The translations under genes and the position numbers were made by a program. A stretch of 64,000 bases of DNA from the NCBI GenBank assembly GCA_017962375.1, contig JAGCVJ010000010.1, positions 186,001-250,000 of the forward strand, written 5' to 3'. How positions within the stretch are numbered: the first letter of the stretch is position 1; every line of letters starts with the position of its first letter. The notes beneath the pieces were generated by a model that had not been told where the DNA came from, ran no database searches, and was given only the letters and a program-made list of their open reading frames with translations. Positions 18,891 through 27,132 of the stretch are shown here, piece after piece. This DNA comes from Bacteroidales bacterium (GTDB taxonomy: Bacteria; Bacteroidota; Bacteroidia; Bacteroidales; UBA932).

Positions 18891-20092
18891 TGCGGATACT
18901 AGTTACCGGTGCCAAAGGTTTTGTTGGCAAGAATCTTTGCGCACAACTAAAGAATATAAGAGACGGAAAGGCACGTTTCTATGGAAATGTGTCGGTTTCT
19001 GAAGTGTATGAGTATGATATAGATTCAGATCCGGCTGATTTGGACAAGTGGTGTTCTAGCTGTGACTTTGTGTTCAATCTTGCAGGAGTGAATAGGCCGA
19101 AAGAACAGTCAGAGTTTATGGCGGGGAACTTCGGATTTGCATCTATTTTGCTGGATACGCTTAGGAAACATGGTAATAAATGCCCCGTGATGCTGTCAAG
19201 TTCACAGCAAGCTTCGCTGACTGGACGTTTTGGGAACTCGGAGTATGGCCGTTCGAAGAAGGCTGGAGAAGATCTGTTCTTGCATTATGGGGAGGAGACA
19301 GGAGCTAAGGTGTTGGTATACAGATTTCCGAACTTATTCGGAAAGTGGTGCAGGCCAAACTACAACTCAGCAGTAGCAACTTTTTGTAATGCCGTGGCAA
19401 ATGATCTGTCTTATACAGTTAATGATCCAACAGTTGAGTTGGAACTGCTGTACATAGATGATCTGGTTGATGAGATGATGGCTTGCCTTCGTGGAGAAGA
19501 GCATAGATGCGAATTTGACGGGCTGGGAGTATTTCCCATGGAAAAAGGAAGATATTGCTATGTGCCAGTAACTCATAAGGCTAGGCTGGGAGAGATAGTG
19601 GATCTGCTGCAGAGGTTTGAGGAGCAGCGTTCTACGCTGGTTATGCCGTCTATTCCTGACGGTTCGTTTGCCAAGAAACTGTATAGCACGTTCTTGTCAT
19701 ATTTACCAGCTTCCAAGACTGTGTTTGACCTGAAGATGAACGTAGATGATAGGGGGAGCTTTACTGAATTGCTGAAAACTCTGGATTGCGGTCAGTTCAG
19801 CGTGAATGTGTCAAAGCCGGGAATTACCAAGGGCCAGCACTGGCATAATTCTAAGTGGGAGTTCTTCATTGTGGTTTCAGGTAAGGCGCTGATTCAGGAA
19901 AGGAAGATTGGTACATCTGAGGTGCTAAACTTTGAGGTTTCTGGAGAAAAGATTCAGGCAGTGCATATGCTGCCAGGTTATACTCACAATATCATAAACC
20001 TGTCTGATACTGAGCCGCTTGTTACGCTTATGTGGGCAAACGAGCAATTTGATCCGAATAGACCGGATACTTATTTTGAACCAGTAGAATAA
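18890..20092 (+). CDS. fnlB: CapF/FnlB-type bifunctional epimerase-reductase
   Basis: The 400-residue protein has two domains. Residues 1 to about 270 form an SDR reductase (MRILVTGAKGFVGKNL, FNLAGVNRPKEQ, SSQQASLTGRFGNSEYGRSK with the catalytic Tyr/Lys). Residues about 280-400 form a zinc cupin epimerase (ITKGQHWHNSKWEFFIVVSG, HMLPGYTHNIINLS). This is the CapF layout, which 3-epimerises and reduces the CapE product to UDP-2-acetamido-2,6-dideoxy-L-talose. The ATG shares its first A with the stop of the previous gene. The full length and both domains are intact. Confidence 0.93.
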   Translation: MRILVTGAKGFVGKNLCAQLKNIRDGKARFYGNVSVSEVYEYDIDSDPADLDKWCSSCDFVFNLAGVNRPKEQSEFMAGNFGFASILLDTLRKHGNKCPVMLSSSQQASLTGRFGNSEYGRSKKAGEDLFLHYGEETGAKVLVYRFPNLFGKWCRPNYNSAVATFCNAVANDLSYTVNDPTVELELLYIDDLVDEMMACLRGEEHRCEFDGLGVFPMEKGRYCYVPVTHKARLGEIVDLLQRFEEQRSTLVMPSIPDGSFAKKLYSTFLSYLPASKTVFDLKMNVDDRGSFTELLKTLDCGQFSVNVSKPGITKGQHWHNSKWEFFIVVSGKALIQERKIGTSEVLNFEVSGEKIQAVHMLPGYTHNIINLSDTEPLVTLMWANEQFDPNRPDTYFEPVE

Positions 20093-20109
20093 TAGAAAAG
20101 CAATAAGAT

Positions 20110-21282
20110 ATGGATTACAGCAACGTTTCTTTTGCCAATGATGGCAAACTCAAGCTTCTGATTATTGTAGGAACAAGGCCGGAGATCATTCGTCTGGCGG
20201 CGGTGATTAACAAGTGCCGCGAATACTTTGATTGCCTGTTGGCGCATACGGGCCAGAACTACGACTATAACCTCAATGGAGTGTTTTTCAAAGACCTGAA
20301 ATTAGCAGATCCTGAGGTTTATATGAATGCCGTAGGAGAAGATCTGGGATCTACAATGGGTAATATCATAGCAGAGAGCTACAAGCTGATGGTGGCTGTT
20401 ATGCCGGATGCTGTGCTGGTTCTTGGTGATACAAACTCTTGCCTTAGCGTAATCGGGGCTAAGAGGCTACATATCCCAATCTTCCACATGGAAGCCGGAA
20501 ACCGCTGCAAGGACGAGTGTCTGCCGGAAGAGACCAACCGCAGGATTGTAGACATCATTTCAGATGTGAATCTAGCATATTCTGAGCATGCGAGAAGATA
20601 TTTGGCAGACTGCGGATTACCGAAGGAAAGGACATACGTTACTGGTAGTCCTATGGCTGAGGTGCTTAGGGCTAATCTTTCTTCTATCGAGGCATCCGAT
20701 GTTCATAAGAGGTTGGGATTAGAGAAAGGAAAGTATATCCTTTTGTCCGCTCATAGGGAAGAGAATATTGATACAGAAAAGAACTTTTTGAGTTTGTTCT
20801 CTGCAATAAATGCAATGGCAGAGAAGTATGATATGCCAATTTTGTACTCCTGCCATCCTCGTTCAAGGAAGAGGCTGGAGGCTTCGGGATTTGTTCTTGA
20901 CAAGAGGGTTATACAGCATGAGCCGCTCGGATTCCATGACTACAACTGTTTGCAGATGAATGCGTTTGCTGTGGTGTCTGATTCAGGTACGCTTCCTGAG
21001 GAGAGTTCGTTCTTCACATCAATAGGTCATCCGTTCCCGGCTGTGTGCATACGTACATCAACTGAAAGGCCGGAGGCTCTGGACAAAGCTTGCTTCATCC
21101 TGGCTGGAATCGATGAGAAGAGTCTGCTCCAGGCAGTAGATACGGCTGTGGAGATGAACAAGGCCGGGGATCATGGAATACCGGTTCCTGATTATGTAGA
21201 TGAAAATGTTTCAACCAAGGTGGTGAAGATAATCCAGTCCTACACAGGAGTGGTAAACAAGATGGTTTGGAGAAAGTTCTAA
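20110..21282 (+). CDS. fnlC: UDP-L-FucNAc-forming 2-epimerase (CapG/FnlC, WecB family)
   Basis: The 390-residue protein is a non-hydrolysing UDP-N-acetylglucosamine 2-epimerase-family enzyme: LLIIVGTRPEIIRLAAV, HTGQNYDYNLNGVFF, VLVLGDTNSCL, PIFHMEAGNRCKDECLPEE, LLSAHREENID and SDSGTLPEESSFF. Its N-terminal extension and NRC-KDECLPEE block match CapG/FnlC rather than WecB, and its place after CapE and CapF supports conversion to UDP-L-FucNAc. It lies 17 bases after fnlB. Confidence 0.92.
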   Translation: MDYSNVSFANDGKLKLLIIVGTRPEIIRLAAVINKCREYFDCLLAHTGQNYDYNLNGVFFKDLKLADPEVYMNAVGEDLGSTMGNIIAESYKLMVAVMPDAVLVLGDTNSCLSVIGAKRLHIPIFHMEAGNRCKDECLPEETNRRIVDIISDVNLAYSEHARRYLADCGLPKERTYVTGSPMAEVLRANLSSIEASDVHKRLGLEKGKYILLSAHREENIDTEKNFLSLFSAINAMAEKYDMPILYSCHPRSRKRLEASGFVLDKRVIQHEPLGFHDYNCLQMNAFAVVSDSGTLPEESSFFTSIGHPFPAVCIRTSTERPEALDKACFILAGIDEKSLLQAVDTAVEMNKAGDHGIPVPDYVDENVSTKVVKIIQSYTGVVNKMVWRKF

Positions 21283-21297
21283 TGTCGCTGATAATTA

Positions 21298-22419
21298 ATG
21301 GTTCTGAATAAAGCATATCTGTCTCTGATAAAACTGGGAATTGGACACGAGTCCGATATCCCAGAGGAGATAAACTGGAAAGCCGTCAGGCAGCTTGCAT
21401 CTAAGCAAGGCCTGGCGGCTGTTGTTTTGGATGGCGTAAAGGCTCTGATAGAGAGGGGGCTGCTAACAGGCGGCAGGGCTATGGACATAGACCTAAAGTT
21501 CGACTGGATGGGAGAGAGCGTTGTGGGTTATGAGCAGAGGTTTGAGGCTTATCGGAATACGATAGCTTCTTTGGCTAAGTTCTATGCGGAGCACGGGTTT
21601 AAGATGATGGTGCTGAAGGGGTACGGTCTTAGCCTGAATTATCCGGTTCCTAATCATAGGCCATGTGGAGATATCGACATTTGGCAATTCGGAAAGTACA
21701 AAGAAGCCGATGCGGTGTTGTCCAAGGAGCTGGGAATAGTCATAGATAATGGGCATCATCATCACACCGTGTTTACTTATAGTGGCTTCATGGTGGAGAA
21801 CCATTATGACATCGTAAATGTTCATTATGGCAATAGAAGCAGTGATCTTGAAGTTATTTTAAAGAAGTTGGCAGCGGATGACTCTAATTTTGTTGACATT
21901 GCTTATGAGGGGGGATCAGCACGGGTTTATCTGCCGTCTACCAATCTTCATGCTCTGTTCCAGATAAAGCATTGTATGTCTCATTTCGCCTCTACGTTCA
22001 TTAGCCTCAGGCAATTGCTGGATTGGGTATTGTTCGTGGAGAAACATTCAACGGAAATCGACTGGAAGTGGCTGGTTGATGTTCTGCGGGACTTCCACAT
22101 GCTAGATTTCTTTAATTACTTGAATGTCATTTGTGTGGAGGATTTGGGATTTGACGCCGGGCTGTTCCCTGCAGTTGCTGAAATGGAGGGGGCGTCTGGC
22201 ATTGATCCTCAGATGAAGAAGAGGATCTTGGCTGATATTCTGACGCCTGAATTCACTGAAGAAGCGCCTGCTAAGAAGGGCCTTATTCCACGTGTTGCCT
22301 TCAAGTTCCGCCGCTGGCAGGCCAATGCCTGGAAGCAGAGGCTTTGCTATAAGGGCAGCCGCTTTGTGGCTTTCTGGCGCAGCGTTTATGCACATCTCCT
22401 GAAGCCGGAGAGTATATAG
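21298..22419 (+). CDS. Nucleotidyltransferase-fold protein of glycan loci (PF14907 type)
   Basis: The 373-residue protein belongs to the uncharacterised nucleotidyltransferase group seen in Bacteroidota polysaccharide loci. KMMVLKGYGLSLNYPVPNHR, then CGDIDIWQFGK, gives the Gly and D-x-D metal-binding pair of the polymerase-beta fold. HHHHTVFTYSGFMVENHYDI supplies the later acidic strand, and LHALFQIKHCMSHF is a conserved helix. The C-terminus is basic. Its role is unknown; nucleotidyl or phospho-sugar transfer to a glycan or lipid is conceivable. It lies 15 bases after fnlC and is probably co-transcribed. A paralogue is at 38544, and a broken third copy follows immediately. Confidence 0.8.
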   Translation: MVLNKAYLSLIKLGIGHESDIPEEINWKAVRQLASKQGLAAVVLDGVKALIERGLLTGGRAMDIDLKFDWMGESVVGYEQRFEAYRNTIASLAKFYAEHGFKMMVLKGYGLSLNYPVPNHRPCGDIDIWQFGKYKEADAVLSKELGIVIDNGHHHHTVFTYSGFMVENHYDIVNVHYGNRSSDLEVILKKLAADDSNFVDIAYEGGSARVYLPSTNLHALFQIKHCMSHFASTFISLRQLLDWVLFVEKHSTEIDWKWLVDVLRDFHMLDFFNYLNVICVEDLGFDAGLFPAVAEMEGASGIDPQMKKRILADILTPEFTEEAPAKKGLIPRVAFKFRRWQANAWKQRLCYKGSRFVAFWRSVYAHLLKPESI

Positions 22420-22463
22420 GTTTTCTTTAATCCATCGCTGAGCAATAAGATTTCTCTTAACAT

Positions 22464-22748
22464 TTGGCTTTGGGTGGTTCTGAGGCGACGCCAATGTATG
22501 ATTCTGCTAATCGCTGGAAGAGAAAAGCAAAGAAGGTGTATCGGTTTATACTTGCCGCTGGCAACTTCGGGCAAAATAGGGATATGAGCTACTATTCCAA
22601 GTATCCGTATGTGGTTAGGAAGGCGGTGTCGTTTGGGCGTCGGGTTGGGGATGTTTGTATGCATGCGGGGGTGTTTCCGGTGGATTCTTTCCGGTTTTTG
22701 CCGTCGATTGTGTTCCATGGGGTAAGGAATGCGGCGAGTGGGGAGTAA
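22464..22748 (+). pseudogene. 3' remnant of a second PF14907-type nucleotidyltransferase
   Basis: The frame reads SANRWKRKAKKVYRFILAAG and then NFGQNRDMSYYSKYPYVVRK. This aligns with the C-terminal stretch NSTKWNRKAKKILSYILSTG and NMGKNRDLSYRKKSPYLIKK of the complete protein at 38544. Only about 94 C-terminal residues are left, the frame has no good ATG (it opens with TTG), and the catalytic D-x-D half is absent. It follows the complete nucleotidyltransferase at 21298, whose own C-terminus lacks this block. It is therefore either a truncated paralogue or the leftover of a recombination between two such genes. Confidence 0.7.
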
Positions 22749-22771
22749 TCGTTGAGTTTAAGCTTGAGTAT

Positions 22772-22849
22772 ATGAATAAGCAGATTCTTTTGGAATTTAT
22801 AGACTTCCTAAAGTTTAAAATTGAAAATGGTTATTCTGTAATTGGATAA
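22772..22849 (+). CDS. Possible 25-residue peptide gene before a terminator
   Basis: A short frame from ATG 22772 encodes MNKQILLEFIDFLKFKIENG plus five residues and stops 5 bases before a strong hairpin. The predicted peptide is an amphipathic helix. Placement directly before a terminator is suggestive, but the length is too short to prove coding, and I recognise no family. It may be decayed sequence belonging to the pseudogene region around it. Confidence 0.25.
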   Translation: MNKQILLEFIDFLKFKIENGYSVIG

Positions 22850-22854
22850 TTAAT

Positions 22855-22889
22855 AAAGCCTTCGAACTGATATGCTGTTCGAAGGCTTT
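22855..22889 (+). terminator. Perfect 13-bp inverted repeat, end of the FucNAc operon
   Basis: AAAGCCTTCGAAC and GTTCGAAGGCTTT are perfect complements separated by 9 bases. The stem begins with A and ends with T runs, so it could end transcription from either side: the polysaccharide operon on the plus strand or the 43-codon gene on the minus strand. The downstream T run is only three bases, so strength is uncertain. Confidence 0.6.
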
Positions 22890-22935
22890 GATGAGTCAGC
22901 TTGCAATTGCTGATTACATTTGTAATGAAAGGTAG

Positions 22936-23067
22936 TTACTTTTGTTTCCTGGTCGAACTACTTTTTACCTTCATGCCTACAGTAATGTCAGGATGCTTTT
23001 TTGCAAAATCCTTTGTGACATATTGGCCTGTAATTGCGCTAATGTAACGTATGACTTTTTTTGCCAT
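22936..23067 (-). CDS. 43-residue YxSAxTGxxVTKxxAxxHP protein
   Basis: On the minus strand ATG 23067 opens a 43-codon frame ending TAA 22936. It reads MAKKVIRYISAITGQYVTKD followed by FAKKHPDITVGMKVKSSST. The pattern S-A-x-T-G-x-[FY]-V-[TS]-K-x-x-A-x-x-H-P-x-T-T-V is one I recall from small proteins in phages and in many bacteria, usually annotated as hypothetical. The match over nearly the whole length supports real coding although the gene is very short. The product is basic. The upstream region is AT-rich, with a one-mismatch version of the Bacteroidota -7 element (CATATTTG) at 23175-23168. Function unknown. Confidence 0.6.
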   Translation of the reverse strand: MAKKVIRYISAITGQYVTKDFAKKHPDITVGMKVKSSSTRKQK

Positions 23068-23488
23068 ATCGTATTTTAATTTTTAATTATACCTCTACTA
23101 AGGTTTCGAGGTTTTACCTGACTCAATTCAAGGCTGGGCCAATACCTTTTCGAGTGTGAAAATACAGCAAATATGTCTGCGTGCAACACGTATAAATAAA
23201 AGACTTGTTGTTTGTAAATGATTTAGATAATAGCTTGAACCTAAGAATGATACGCCTATTTGTTGAGGATTCCTGCATGGTTCGAAGGCCTTGGATAAGC
23301 TAATCGCTGAAAAGAAAGGCAAAGAAGGTGTTTTAGTTTATGATTGTTTTCGGTTCTAATAATTCTTTATTAACATTTTACGGGCCAGATTTTGTCGGGT
23401 TTCTCCATGAATAGATGCTAAAAGGGCGTACGCTTTCTTTTTATGTTATTTATGGTTGGATATTTCTTCTTTAGGAAAAGTTGTTTTT
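23068..23488. other. 421-base intergenic stretch with decayed sequence
   Basis: No convincing gene is seen here. The left part is the AT-rich upstream region of the 43-codon minus-strand gene. The middle holds a second, more decayed copy of the nucleotidyltransferase 3' end (see 23296-23342). The right end leads into the membrane-protein gene at 23489 without a clear TAnnTTTG element. Confidence 0.5.
23296..23342 (+). pseudogene. Decayed second copy of the nucleotidyltransferase 3' segment
   Basis: Starting near 23299, GCTAATCGCTG followed by AAAGGCAAAGAAGGTGT closely repeats bases around 22506-22538 (GCTAATCGCTGGAAGAGAAA then GCAAAGAAGGTGT). Only about 45 bases are alike and the frame is lost. 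It is evidence that the 3' end of a PF14907-type gene was duplicated or repeatedly deleted at this site. Confidence 0.5.
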
Positions 23489-24283
23489 ATGTCGAAGAAT
23501 GATTTAAAAAGAGAAAGACAGATATTAAAAGCTAAAAAAATTGCGGGAATTTTGGCTGGAAGTGTTTTGTTATTTGGCATTCTTTTGATTGCTTTAATTT
23601 TTTGGCTGGGGTATTCTACTTCTTGGATGAAATTTGTTGGGTATGCGTTGTTTGCCGTTACGTTTTTGTCGCTCATTCTCGTTCTTTCTTTAAGTTCATA
23701 CGATAATAAAGGCGGTCTGTTTGGTTGGGTATACAAAGTATCTTTCTGGATACTTCAAGTTACAATGCTATTTTTTGAATTGATGTTTCCATCCTTATTA
23801 ATTATTATGGGCTTTTGTTTTGTTGTACTATTCCCATTCTCTCTTATTTACGGACTGTTAAGGCTGTTGTCTGAATCTATAGGGATTTGTCATCAAACTA
23901 ATCTATTTGTTTCATTATCGTTTGGCGGAATTCTATCGGCACATTACTCGAAACCATTCTTTGGTTGTTTATCTCGCTTGTTGATGTCAAAAGGGCATGC
24001 ATATGAAAAGTATTTTAAAGAGTTGGTTGAATATGTTTATCAACCTGCAAACATAGAGTTTGGAATATGTTTCTTGTATGTGTTATTTTTGATTGTATCT
24101 ACAATATGTAGATTTCAAGAAGTTAAAATGTCTTTTCTTAGTGACAATAATGATATTGCTATCTTAACTTCATTCCTTGTTTTCATTGCTTTTTCAAATA
24201 TGAAAGCAAAGCATAATGCATCTAAGTTTAGTTTTTCTGAAGTGTTCCGAATAATGTATGGTATGTGGTCAAATCACAATTAA
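23489..24283 (+). CDS. Polytopic membrane protein of unknown function
   Basis: The 264-residue protein begins with a basic stretch, MSKNDLKRERQILKAKK, and has about six hydrophobic segments (near residues 19-40, 46-67, 85-115, 120-140, 190-210 and 225-245). I recognise no family. Base composition is AT-rich and unlike the GC-rich genes on both sides, which fits horizontal transfer. ATG 23489 is chosen over the in-frame TTG at 23456. The next gene, a 64-residue membrane protein, follows after 27 bases and may be its partner. Confidence 0.6.
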   Translation: MSKNDLKRERQILKAKKIAGILAGSVLLFGILLIALIFWLGYSTSWMKFVGYALFAVTFLSLILVLSLSSYDNKGGLFGWVYKVSFWILQVTMLFFELMFPSLLIIMGFCFVVLFPFSLIYGLLRLLSESIGICHQTNLFVSLSFGGILSAHYSKPFFGCLSRLLMSKGHAYEKYFKELVEYVYQPANIEFGICFLYVLFLIVSTICRFQEVKMSFLSDNNDIAILTSFLVFIAFSNMKAKHNASKFSFSEVFRIMYGMWSNHN

Positions 24284-24310
24284 CTAGTTCCTAGTTGTGA
24301 ATATTTTGCA

Positions 24311-24505
24311 ATGAGTGTATTAATGATTATTCTACAAAGGGAAGAGGTATTTGGGGCATGGGGGCAGTTGTTTCTGGTGCCGGTGTTTGTTATTGCGCTT
24401 GTTGTGTTTGTGGTAAAGATTATTCTCGCAATTAGAGATCAAAGAAGGGATAAGTTTGACAAGAGGTTTAGGGATAAGGAAGATTGGAGAAATAGGGGGT
24501 GGTAG
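24311..24505 (+). CDS. Small single-pass membrane protein, unknown function
   Basis: The 64-residue product has one strong hydrophobic segment (GQLFLVPVFVIALVVFVVKI) followed by a highly charged tail (RDQRRDKFDKRFRDKEDWRN). An N-out/C-in single-pass protein is likely. It lies 27 bases after the polytopic protein gene and its stop is one base before the ATG of the phytase-like gene, so the three may be one transcript. No family recognised. Confidence 0.5.
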   Translation: MSVLMIILQREEVFGAWGQLFLVPVFVIALVVFVVKIILAIRDQRRDKFDKRFRDKEDWRNRGW

Positions 24506-24506
24506 T

Positions 24507-25694
24507 ATGAGAGGAGTTTGTGGTATGAGGTTTATTGGAGTTTTGATGTTGCTGGTCTTTGGTGTTCAGGGTCAGGTCTTTTGCTATGGGCAAGATGCTG
24601 ATAGTGTGGCTGCTAATTCGGTTCGGCGTGTGAAGTATAGATATGTGGCGCAAGAGACAGGACTGTTTGTGCCGCTGGCGGAGGATGTGCCGGCTGGGCA
24701 TTATTCAGGAATAACGTATCTGGGAGGAACAGGGTATGCAGTGGTGGATGACAAGCAGGCAGGGAACGGGCTGGTGCTGTTCAACATAGATATCAATGAC
24801 CTGGGGCAGATACAGTCAGTTACGGCAGTGGTGCCGGACTGTACGGCTCAGTCTAAGGTAACTGGGAAAGACAATGAAGGCATAGTGTATGTGGGGGCGT
24901 GGATGACGCCGGCAGATTCGCTGATGAAGGAGTGGAGGACGAAGTTTGGGCTGGAAGACAGGGACAGTATAGCGGCGTTTGGGAATACGCTGTTTATAAG
25001 CGCAGAAAGCGATCAGAGCATAACAGAATACACTTTGGAAGGAGAGGCAACGGGGAGGAAGCTGGAGGTGCCGGAGATGTTTGCTCGGGACAAGATTTAC
25101 GGGAACAAGGGGTTCGAGGCGCTGGCGTACAATCCGGTTACCGGGCTGTTTTGGACTACAACAGAAGGGCCGCTGAAGTCTGACGGGGAGCTGTCGCTTG
25201 TGCGGTATCTGCAGAGCTTTGACAGAGGGCTGAAGCCTGTGGCTGCGTTTGAGTATAAGATGGATGCTCCGAGGAAGACGCTGGCCGAGAGCAAGGAAGC
25301 GCAGGCGTATGTGCACGGGATATCCGCTATGACCGCTCTGGATGACGGGCAGCTGATAGTGCTGGAAAGAGAGGTGTATGTGCCGAAAGGAGGGATTTTG
25401 AAGATGGCGCTAGGGTCGTTTGCTATTGCCAAGCTGTATGTGGTAGATCCGCTTAGGGCCGTGTATGCAGATGGGCTGTGGTGCGGAAATGTGGGAAAGA
25501 CGCTGTTGCTCAGCTTTGTAACAGGAGCCTTGGGGCTGGCTAACTATGAGGGAATGTGCCTGGGGCCGGTATTGCCTGACGGAAGGCAGACGCTGGTGAT
25601 GATTGCGGACTCGCAGGGCGGGTCCAAGGGCAGGATTCTGGAATGCGTGAAGGTTATAGCGCTGCAGGCGGTGCCGGAATATGTTGAAGAGTAG
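24507..25694 (+). CDS. Secreted esterase-like-activity-of-phytase protein
   Basis: The 395-residue protein has a signal peptide (MRFIGVLMLLVFGVQGQVFC, with Cys as a possible lipid site). It then shows the phytase-like beta-propeller fold of PF13449: GHYSGITYLGGTGYAVVDDK, DNEGIVYV, GNTLFISAESDQSITEY, GNKGFEALAYNPVTGLFWTT and YVHGISAMTALDDGQLIVLE. Such proteins are exported and poorly characterised; some may act on phosphate esters. ATG 24507 lies one base after the stop of the small membrane protein. An upstream in-frame TTG is less likely because the hydrophobic core follows this ATG. Confidence 0.82.
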   Translation: MRGVCGMRFIGVLMLLVFGVQGQVFCYGQDADSVAANSVRRVKYRYVAQETGLFVPLAEDVPAGHYSGITYLGGTGYAVVDDKQAGNGLVLFNIDINDLGQIQSVTAVVPDCTAQSKVTGKDNEGIVYVGAWMTPADSLMKEWRTKFGLEDRDSIAAFGNTLFISAESDQSITEYTLEGEATGRKLEVPEMFARDKIYGNKGFEALAYNPVTGLFWTTTEGPLKSDGELSLVRYLQSFDRGLKPVAAFEYKMDAPRKTLAESKEAQAYVHGISAMTALDDGQLIVLEREVYVPKGGILKMALGSFAIAKLYVVDPLRAVYADGLWCGNVGKTLLLSFVTGALGLANYEGMCLGPVLPDGRQTLVMIADSQGGSKGRILECVKVIALQAVPEYVEE

Positions 25695-25727
25695 ATGTTA
25701 GGGAGTATCAGGAGGGGGGATTTTTAT

Positions 25728-25735
25728 TATATTTG
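25728..25735 (+). promoter_or_regulatory. Bacteroidota -7 element before the aminotransferase
   Basis: TATATTTG matches the TAnnTTTG -7 consensus and lies 34 bases before ATG 25770. It sits right after the stop of the phytase-like gene, so the aminotransferase probably has its own promoter. No clear -33 TTTG is seen. Confidence 0.55.
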
Positions 25736-25769
25736 TGAAATAAAGTGGACCTATATTTATGGCGGTAAA

Positions 25770-27041
25770 ATGAAAAAGAGACCGAGGAAGAGAAAGCGTA
25801 TTTACCTATGCTTGGCTCACATGAGCGAAGCAGGCCTTGAAATGAAGTACATAAAGGAAGCATTTGTTACCAATTGGGTGGTTCCTTTGGGGCCTAACGT
25901 AAATGGCTTTGAAAAAGATTTGGAGAAGTTCTGTGGACAGGATAAACGGATTGTTGCTCTTTCTACAGGAACGGCGGCTGTGCATCTGGGGCTGCTGGCC
26001 TGCGGTGTTGGGCCGGGAGATGAGGTGCTGGTGCAGAGCTTTACATTCTGCGCATCGTCGCATCCAGTAAAGTATTTGGGGGCAACTCCTGTGTTCATTG
26101 ATTCTGAGGAAGATACATGGAATATGGATCCTAAGCTGTTGGAGAAAGCGATTAAGGACAGAATTAAAGTAACGGGAAAGAAGCCGAAGGCTATTGTGCC
26201 TGTGGCGCTGTACGGAATGCCGTACAAGATTGACAAGATTATGGCAATCGCGGAGAAATATGATATACCTGTGGTGGAGGATGCGGCAGAAGGCTTTGGA
26301 TCGCGATTCAACGGGCAGGTGCTGGGAACGTTTGGGAAGTACGGAGTGCTCTCGTTTAACGGCAACAAGATGATAACTACTTCCGGCGGCGGGGCGCTGA
26401 TTACCTCCAACGAGGAAGAGTGGCGGGAGATAATGATGTATGCAACGCAGTACAGGGAAAGCTATCCGTATTACCAGCACGAGAAGATAGGCTACAACTA
26501 TAGGATGAGTAACATCTGCGCAGGAATAGGGCGCGGGCAGATGACGGTGGTGAATGAGCATATTGCCCACCACAAGCATGTGCAGAAGATGTATGAGGAG
26601 CTGCTAGCAGATGTGCCGGGCATTAAGGTGCACTCACAGCCGGCTACAGGTGAGTATGACAGCAACTACTGGCTGTGCGCCATTACGCTGGATCCAGCTC
26701 TGAAGATAGTGGGGCAGGAGAGGGCGTATTCAACTGTGGTGAAGGGGGCTGTAGGCGGCGCTGCGGGAGTGATTCACATGGCAGAGTCCGCTACTACAGA
26801 CTGCCAGCCGAACGACAACGTGGAGGCTCTGCGTGTGGTTATGGACGCTGCGGGCATTGAGGCCAGGCCGGTATGGAAGCCGATGCACAAGCAGCCGGTT
26901 TACGCTTCCGCTCCTGCGTATGTGAATGGCGTGTCAGAGGCTGTGTTCAAGGTGGGCATGTGCCTGCCTGCCGGGCCGTATGTTACGGACGAGGATGTAA
27001 GATACATCGTTGAAACAATCAAGAATGCGATAGTGGGGTAA
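25770..27041 (+). CDS. PglE-like nucleotide-sugar aminotransferase (DegT/DnrJ family)
   Basis: The 424-residue PLP enzyme resembles Campylobacter PglE, which aminates UDP-4-keto-6-deoxy-GlcNAc. Shared blocks are LAHMSEAGLEMKYIKEAF, VVPLGPNVNGFE, STGTAAVHLGL, FTFCASSHPVKYLGATPVFI, VEDAAEGFGS and SFNGNKMITTSGGGAL, with the PLP-binding Lys near residue 200. IEARPVWKPMHKQPV and GMCLPAGPYVTDEDV close the enzyme. Compared with PglE it has an extra stretch around residues 320-355, including VVKGAVGGAAGVIHMAES. No PglF- or PglD-like partner lies next to it; the 4-keto substrate could come from another operon. A terminator follows. Confidence 0.88.
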   Translation: MKKRPRKRKRIYLCLAHMSEAGLEMKYIKEAFVTNWVVPLGPNVNGFEKDLEKFCGQDKRIVALSTGTAAVHLGLLACGVGPGDEVLVQSFTFCASSHPVKYLGATPVFIDSEEDTWNMDPKLLEKAIKDRIKVTGKKPKAIVPVALYGMPYKIDKIMAIAEKYDIPVVEDAAEGFGSRFNGQVLGTFGKYGVLSFNGNKMITTSGGGALITSNEEEWREIMMYATQYRESYPYYQHEKIGYNYRMSNICAGIGRGQMTVVNEHIAHHKHVQKMYEELLADVPGIKVHSQPATGEYDSNYWLCAITLDPALKIVGQERAYSTVVKGAVGGAAGVIHMAESATTDCQPNDNVEALRVVMDAAGIEARPVWKPMHKQPVYASAPAYVNGVSEAVFKVGMCLPAGPYVTDEDVRYIVETIKNAIVG

Positions 27042-27062
27042 GGGGGGTGATACAATAAACGA

Positions 27063-27093
27063 AAAGGCCAGCAGAAAACTGCTGGCCTTTTTT
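27063..27093 (+). terminator. Rho-independent terminator after the aminotransferase
   Basis: AAAGGCCAGCAG and CTGCTGGCCTTT form a perfect 12-bp stem with an AAAA loop, followed by TTT. The A run on the left makes it able to work for the minus strand too. It lies 22 bases after the aminotransferase stop. Confidence 0.85.
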
Positions 27094-27132
27094 GTTGCGT
27101 AAATAACACATTCTGAAGAGAAAGGGATTAAC

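Noticed and set aside
22915-22922. TACATTTG on the plus strand as a promoter
   Set aside because: It matches the -7 pattern but lies next to the 3' end of a minus-strand gene, and no plus-strand gene follows for over 500 bases.
25806-26579. 257-codon minus-strand frame opposite the aminotransferase
   Set aside because: It is antisense to a clear PLP enzyme and rich in His/Arg/Leu as expected from a shadow frame.
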